Source: GCA-003244245 sp050699575 (lineage in GTDB: Bacteria; Actinomycetota; Actinomycetes; Mycobacteriales; Pseudonocardiaceae). From it: DNA of 34,744 bases. The stretch is taken from the NCBI GenBank assembly GCA_050699575.1, contig JBOHFG010000303.1, positions 1-34,744 of the forward strand, read 5' to 3'. Shown one piece after another: positions 30,127-34,744 of the stretch (its first letter is position 1; every line of letters starts with the position of its first letter). The position numbers and the translations under genes were made by a program. Under the pieces are notes generated by a model. That model saw only the letters and a program-made list of their open reading frames with translations, had not been told where the DNA came from and ran no database searches.

Positions 30127-31294
30127 GGTGGTCCAGGGTAGAGAGATGGCTGCCCGGAACCGCCTGGGGTGACGGGAACCGGCACTCCTGCGCGGGGGAC
30201 GTTGCGCGCGCCGCGGACGTTGGTCGGGCTGCCCGGCGGCTCGACACAGGAGGCGTTGCGGTTCGCTGGGATCGGCGCGGTGTCCGTCCCGGACCGCTTG
30301 ATGGTGCCCTCGTAGCCACGCACGCAGGCGTACGGGTCGAGGACGTTGAGCACCAGCCCGAGGTGCGCGAAACCATCGTCGGGCACCACCGATGAGGCGT
30401 TTGCGGCGATGACCAGTGGGTAAGCGGCCAGCAGCTGGCGCAGTGCGGCCTGGCGGGGCAGCGCGACTCGGGACACCGTGAGCAGGTCGGCGAGCAGCTG
30501 GCCGAGTTGGCTGCCACTGTCCTGGAGCAGCCCGCTGACCTGCGCCGAGAACCGCGGCGCGGTCTTGATTAACCGGCGGATGTCCGGATCCGAGGACCTC
30601 AGCTGCGCGGCGAGTAGGGCGAGGTCCTGGCTGAAGGAGGTGATCGCGCTGGACTGCTCGTTCTGGGTCTCCAACACCACCCGCCCGTCTCTGAGCAGGG
30701 CCACGGTCTGCGGCAGAGCGGCGATGGCGTCGCGAGTGAACGCATCGCTGGTGTCCAGCAGGGTCTGTAACGCCGGTCCGGTTCCAGTGAACCCGGTGCC
30801 CAGCTCATCCACGACGGTGCGCAGCGAGTCCAGCGGCACCGAGCGGAGGAAGGTGTCCAGGTTCGCGAGGAGGTCTCCCACTGGAACCGGCGTGCTGACC
30901 CGGGAGGCCGGGATCACCGACCCAGCTGTCAGCGTCGGGCCGTCCGCCCGCCGGGGCCGCCGATCGACAAACTGCTCACCGATCGCGGACAGGTTGGTGA
31001 CCGCGGCGTCCAGGTCGGCCGGGATGGGCGGGGCGTCGGGCTTGATCTCCAGTTCCGCATCGGCGCCCTGGCGGGTCAGCCGCAGCGGGCCGACCCGGCC
31101 GATACTGACGCCACGATAGCTGACGTCCGCCCCAGTGAAGATCCCACCGGAATCGGTGAGTTGCAGAGTCACCGGGTACGGGCCGGCACCGAGCAGCGCG
31201 CCCGCGTCCAGGTAGCGGACGCTCACATAGCCACCCCGAGCACAGAGATCACGATGAACGTCAGGAGCTGGAGCCGGATGGTATTGTTGATCAT
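30123..31294 (-). pseudogene. Mce/MlaD-family lipid-transport protein, frameshifted near its start
   Basis: The natural ATG lies at 31294 in TTATGATC, overlapping the stop of the upstream mce gene. It reads MINNTIRLQLLTFIVISVLGVAM and then stops at about 31229 through loss of one base. The following frame carries the rest: SVRYLDAGALLG, the MCE domain (GGIFTGADVSYRGVSIGRVG, AAVTNLSAIGEQFVD) and the long helical region up to the Pro/Gly-rich end at 30123. Mce proteins form periplasmic hexamers that pass lipids through the envelope. An internal start could still give a protein lacking the membrane anchor. Confidence 0.82.
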
Positions 31295-32155
31295 AACGGT
31301 GATCCCTGCGGCGGACTACGCAGCAGCGGCCCGAGCAGCGGGCCCAGCGGCTGTCCGAGCTGCGGGGGCACTCCCTTCAGCGGCTGCCCGGACGCGGAGA
31401 AGCTGTCCAGCACCGTGCTGAGGTTCAGATCGGCCCTGACGTAGAGGTTGGCGTAGTCGCCCTGAACGCCTCGCGGGCAGCGCCGTCGGTGAACGGGTAG
31501 GTGGCGATAAGTTGCAGCGCGCCCGGCAGGTCCTGGCCTGCGTTGGCCAGTTGCTGCAGCGTGGGGCGCAGCAGTTGCAGGTCGGCAAGCAGATTGTCGC
31601 GACTGCGGTTGATCGTGTCGGTGGCGACCACCGACAACCGGTCCAGTGCCTGCACTGTGCTGGTGAGCTGAGTGCGCTGGTCAGCGAGCACCGCCAAGCC
31701 CGGGGCTAGCCCGTCCAGCGCGGTGGCGATCTGCTCGCGCCGCGCGGCGAGGGTGGCGGAGAGCCGGTTCAATGCGTCCAGCGCCCGGTTGATCTCGGCC
31801 TTGCGCGCGTCCAGAACCGATACCAGCGTGTTCAGGTCAGCCAGCAGGGCACGGAGTTGCGGCTCATGGCCGGCCAGGCCGGCGTTCAACTCGGTCGCGA
31901 TCGTCCGGATCTGGTCGATTCCACCCCCGTTGAGCAGCAACGACAGCGCTCCCAGCACCTCCTCGACGTCAGTGGCGCGGCTGGTGCGCGCCAGCGGGAT
32001 CCGGTCGCCGTCGGCCAGTGTGCCCTGCGGTGGCTCGGCGGTGGGTGCCGCGAGATCCACGAACTTCTCCCCCAACAGGCTGGTGGTGCGCACCCGCGCG
32101 ACGACGTTGGCGGGCAACTCGACAGTGCGGGGCACCCCACCTGGGGGGTGCTCGC
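31291..32155 (-). pseudogene. Mce/MlaD-family protein, 5'-truncated and frameshifted
   Basis: Only the second half of the MCE domain remains (VELPANVVARVRTTSLLGEK, FVDLAAP) with the helical needle region after it. Upstream it is joined in frame to an IS1380-family transposase near 32130-32156. At about 31460 one base is lost; the true end then reads GDYANLYVRADLNLSTVLDS and finishes QPLGPLLGPLLRSPPQGSPL at 31291, overlapping the next gene by ATGA. The membrane anchor and first half of the domain are missing. It cannot act as a normal Mce subunit. Confidence 0.85.
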
Positions 32156-33064
32156 GCAGTAGCCCGGTCAGCTCGACCGCCCCGGCGTCGTCGAGGTCGT
32201 GGGGGTTGCCGTCGGTGTCGGATACCGCCGTCCAGGCGCGCTGGGGCATGGTGGCGATGGTGGTGCGGGCCCGTTCGTCGACGTCGAACCCGACCGAGTA
32301 GTGCACTCGCCGCCCCGGGGCGGCGTTGCGGGTGGTGATGTGTTTGACCAGGTCCCCGGTGGCGCCGGTGCCGTCGACGGTGACCAGCACGTCGCGCCGG
32401 TGCCGGGCGGGGATCTGGGCCAGCGCCGCGGTCAGCACCATGATGTGGTCGGTGGCGGTGTTGGAGCCGGCGTTGCCCGGTCGCAGGTGGAACGCCAGCG
32501 ACTCGCTGGTGTTGTCGCACCAGGCCGTCAGTGGATGATGACCATCGGTGTGTTTGACCGTGCCCGCGGCCTGTTCCTGGTCACTGTGGGAGATCAGGAT
32601 CGAGGCGTCCCTCCGAATCACGATGGTCTTGCCCAGGTCCCGGTCACCCACCCGCGACGGCGGGATCCGGCCGTGCCGTTGCCCGATCAGCGTCCCCACG
32701 TGCGCGCGGGTCGTGGCCCGGGCTCGGGCGATGCGGTCGCGCTGGGTCGGGCCGATCACATCCAGGGCGCGCCACAGCGTGGGATCCGAGACCACCGACC
32801 CGAACAGCTCACCCTGATCGCGCAGCGTGACCAGGTCCGACAGCACCCGCCCACCGTCAGCGATCAGCACCGCTGTATCGGCCAGCACCCGGCCCCGGTC
32901 AGGCACCGGAACGAAACCCCGGCGGTGCAGCGCCCGGGACAGCTACGCGATCAGACCGGTGCCATCAGCGATCATCCGCACCACGACCGACCCAGCGTGC
33001 GACACGACTCCAGGCCCGACCACCTCCACCGTCAAATCCTTCGACCACACGCTAAACTCCACCC
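32156..33064 (-). pseudogene. IS1380-family transposase, internal stop and 3' deletion
   Basis: The N-terminal part (VEVVGPGVVSHAGSVVVRMI, ADGTGLIA) is cut by TAG at 32943-32945. The frame then continues LSRALHRRGFVPVPDRGRVL, DQGELFGSVVSDPTLWRALD, a HHPLTAWCDN segment, LRPGNAGSNTATDHIMVLTA and VLVTVDGTGATGDLVKHI. These are recalled IS1380 hallmarks, including two of the catalytic acidic residues. The third is lost because the frame passes into mce at about 32156. From the GTG at 32906 the chimera stays open to 31425, but this is a scar, not a designed fusion. Confidence 0.82.
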
Positions 33065-33182
33065 GAACAGTGCTCCCCGATCTGGGTGAACCCGGTCCTC
33101 AACAAACCGCATTCTCCCAGCTCAAGGGCACTTTTCGCTGTCACGACACAACCAACCGCAAGATCACCATGAATACTCAGGG
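32156..33182 (-). mobile_element. IS1380-family element remnant (one end and most of the transposase)
   Basis: The end on the high-coordinate side is placed at 33182, where the ABC-ATPase reading (MGPS) breaks into CCCTGAGTATTC. The untranslated lead region and transposase follow on the minus strand. The other end is missing: the transposase runs straight into mce sequence at about 32156. No matching terminal repeat was found there. Confidence 0.7.
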
Positions 33183-33288
33183 CGAGGGACCCATCAATAC
33201 ACTGATCTCACCCGGCGGCAGCGTCAGCGTCACGTCAGACCAGACGGTGGACTGGTCGAAAGACTTCGTTAGCCCCTCCACCACCACC
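33183..33288 (-). pseudogene. Mkl/MceG-type ABC ATPase, fragment near the N-terminus
   Basis: The minus strand reads VVEGLTKSFDQSTVWSDV then TLTLPPGEISVLMGPS and breaks exactly where the Walker A GTGKS should follow. This matches Mkl/MlaF ATPases that drive Mce transporters. It is cut on the 5' side by the ISAs1 element and on the 3' side by the IS1380 remnant. Only about 35 codons remain. Confidence 0.8.
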
Positions 33289-33310
33289 CAGGGTGAACCG
33301 CAAAGTCGTT
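33289..33310 (+). repeat. ISAs1 terminal inverted repeat, left
   Basis: 22 nt, starts CAGGGTGA; differs from the other end at 2 positions (9 and 10). Confidence 0.85.
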
Positions 33311-33318
33311 CCTGCTGG

Positions 33319-34471
33319 TTATGAGTTGTTTTGAGGGTCGGGGTGCAGGCCGAGGATGGTGGGGAGCGGGTGCGGGTTGTGTCTGATTTGCCGGATGGTG
33401 GCGGTGATCTTGGTGTGGCCGGCTTGGCGGATCAGTCCCACCGTGAAATTATGCAGCGTTACCATGATGCGGGGTTGGGATGCGGTCCGGACCCGGGAGG
33501 CGTCCTCGCGATAGGTGACGTCACGAACCCAGTGGATCGTGTTGTCTATGGACCAGTGGCCGTGGACGTAGCCGGCGAGGTGCTCGGGTGCGGCCTCGCG
33601 GGCGGACAGGCTGGTGATGCATAGCGCGGCCACCGCCGTGGTGACCTCGAGTGGCCGACCGCGACGGTGGTCCAGTCCAGGGCGTCGAGGGTGGCGAAGA
33701 GCGTGGGGGTGGTGGTCTTGACGGTCATGATGTAGTGCGCCCCGAGTTCCTCGCAGAGGAAGGTGGCGTGGGCGCGGACGGTGTGACCTGCGTCGACGGT
33801 GACCACGTGCCCCGACAGCCCGACATGGTCGTTGAGCTCGCGCAGCAGCGGCGCGAACTGCGGCACCTCGGTGGACTTGGGGCCGATGAGACGCTCGGCG
33901 ACCACCGCGCACCTGTCGTGGGTGGCGGCGGCCAGTAGGTAGGGACGCCCCCGTCGGTGCCCGCGGCACCGCGCAGGGCCTTGCCGTCCCCCGCGATCGC
34001 CGGCAGCCACCCGGGCGCGCTGATGGGGAAGGCCACCGGGGCCAGCCCGGCCCGGCGAGCTAGCAGCACACCGGCGTGACCGGCCAGCGCCTGGGCGCCC
34101 AGCTCGGCGAACACCCGCGTGACCGTCTCGGGGCGCGGCGGGGTCAGGACCTCCAGCGCGTTGCGGCGGCATCCCAGCACGGCCAAGACCCCGCGATCGG
34201 CCGATCCCACCCAGGCCGTGATGTCGTCGAGGCTGGTGCACCCACACAACACCGCTGCCGTACACATCGCCAGGATGGTCGCCAACGAGTGCCGAACCCC
34301 GCGGGGGTCACGCGGATCGACAACCGAAGCAAAACAGCCCAGCAGATCACCACCGCTGGCGGCATGCAGGCTCACCGCATGGGTGACCAGCTCCCCGACC
34401 ACGGCATCCGCCGCTGCCATCGGCACCTCGGACATGCAAGACTCGCTCGGCAACGAGGCCTCCAGGGACAA
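33319..34471 (-). pseudogene. ISAs1-family transposase, frameshifted and internally deleted
   Basis: From ATG 34471 the first frame gives the N-terminal DDE-associated domain (FASVVDPRDPRGVRHSLATI, CTSLDDITAWVG, IAGDGKALRGA). One base is lost at about 33950; the next frame carries LLAAATHDRCAVVAERLIGP, VTVDAGHTVRAHATFLCEEL and YIMTVKTTTPTLFATL. After VAVGH it meets a deletion of roughly 30 residues and another shift at about 33650. The last frame then reads HLAGYVHGHWSIDNTIHWVR, then DVTYREDASRVRTASQPR to the stop at 33319. Catalytic acidic residues are still visible, but no single frame makes a full protein. Confidence 0.87.
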
Positions 34472-34635
34472 GAGATCTTCGACAATCCCTGTCCTAGCGG
34501 GGCTCCGTTACCGACCACCGCAACGCCACGCGACCAACCCCACAACGTGATCATTTCGCGATGATCCCCGGGCCCCGGATAGAGTGACCACACCGTCACC
34601 AGTTGTTGAGTTCACTACCGCATCTGACCTAGGCA

Positions 34636-34657
34636 AACGACTTTGCGCGTCACCCTG
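34636..34657 (-). repeat. ISAs1 terminal inverted repeat, right
   Basis: 22 nt, reverse complement of the left end with 2 mismatches; the transposase start lies inside this end. Confidence 0.85.
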
Positions 34658-34672
34658 GTGCTGGTGGTCGCG

Positions 34673-34744
34673 ATGCAGGCTCTCCAGCGCCAGATGGGCG
34701 AGCTGCGCGCCGAGGTTGACCAGTTGCACCGGCAGCTGGTTGAC
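34673..34744 (+). CDS. Start of an unidentified coiled-coil ORF, cut by the window end
   Basis: From ATG 34673 the frame gives a charged heptad pattern (LQRQMGELRAEVDQLHRQL) with almost all third positions G or C. It begins 15 nt outside the ISAs1 end; an in-frame TTG inside the IS end could also start it. Nothing more can be said from 24 codons. Confidence 0.35.
   Translation, partial: MQALQRQMGELRAEVDQLHRQLVD

Larger units (their letters stand above)
33289..34657 (-). mobile_element. ISAs1-family insertion sequence, 1369 bp, with both terminal repeats
   Basis: The ends 33289-33310 and 34636-34657 are inverted repeats with 20 of 22 positions matching, beginning CAGGGTGA and ending GCAAAGTCGTT. 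The size and CAGGG start suit ISAs1. The bases flanking the two ends (caccaccacc and gtgctggtgg) do not match, so there is no target duplication; this suggests rearrangement after insertion. Confidence 0.85.

Noticed and set aside
32199..33089. Plus-strand frame of 296 codons over the IS1380 remnant
   Set aside because: Antisense to recognisable transposase sequence.

Overview
The window is high-GC DNA from a filamentous-type actinomycete, most likely of the order Pseudonocardiales. That placement is an inference. It rests on GC-rich third codon positions, several TANNNT -10 boxes placed 6-8 nt before start codons (leaderless starts), a SCO2521-SCO2524 family cluster, Mce/Mkl remnants, a Pat-type aminotransferase and a two-gene Ku locus.

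Layout. 1-203: two tRNA genes (Arg-ACG, Ser-GCT), both on minus. 441-2264: a VOC-fold protein, then a DUF5919-type regulator broken by about four frameshifts. 2350-7343: metabolism, with acetoacetate-CoA ligase, a dienelactone-hydrolase-like protein, Pat aminotransferase and MoaA; most gene 3' ends here carry very long perfect inverted repeats. 7578-10626: a membrane-anchored secreted protein, then a Ku operon whose second gene fuses a DNA-ligase domain lacking its catalytic residues to a LytS-like histidine-kinase module. 10724-18991: an island of uncharacterised actinobacterial families, SCO2521 and a two-pass membrane protein on plus against SCO2524-SCO2523-SCO2522 on minus, flanked by a soluble GNAT acetyltransferase and a GNAT fused to six membrane segments. 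19014-25856: Tex, an XRE/Hsp70-fragment/membrane fusion, an MMPL transporter with an extra C-terminal beta-sandwich domain, a MazG-like pyrophosphohydrolase and a small helical protein. 26067-27470: five tightly packed genes for small single-pass membrane proteins. 27471-34744: a decaying accessory region with repeat remnants, an SH3-LysM protein, a broken sulfotransferase, a collapsed Mce lipid-uptake operon (every surviving piece is frameshifted or truncated), an IS1380-family transposase remnant at a deletion scar, and an ISAs1-family element with both ends present but a dead transposase.

How the genes may work together. Ku would bind broken DNA ends. Its partner keeps the shape of an end-joining ligase but lacks the adenylation lysine, so it may sense ends or nucleotides rather than seal them. 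The SCO252x island looks like a membrane-associated machine with a ParA/MinD-like NTPase, a membrane protein with a predicted PLD-like domain and two acetyltransferases; its function is unknown. The Mce operon lost its permeases and most of its ATPase through IS1380-linked deletion and is not expected to work.

All domain and family assignments were made by reading motifs; no database search or computation was run.
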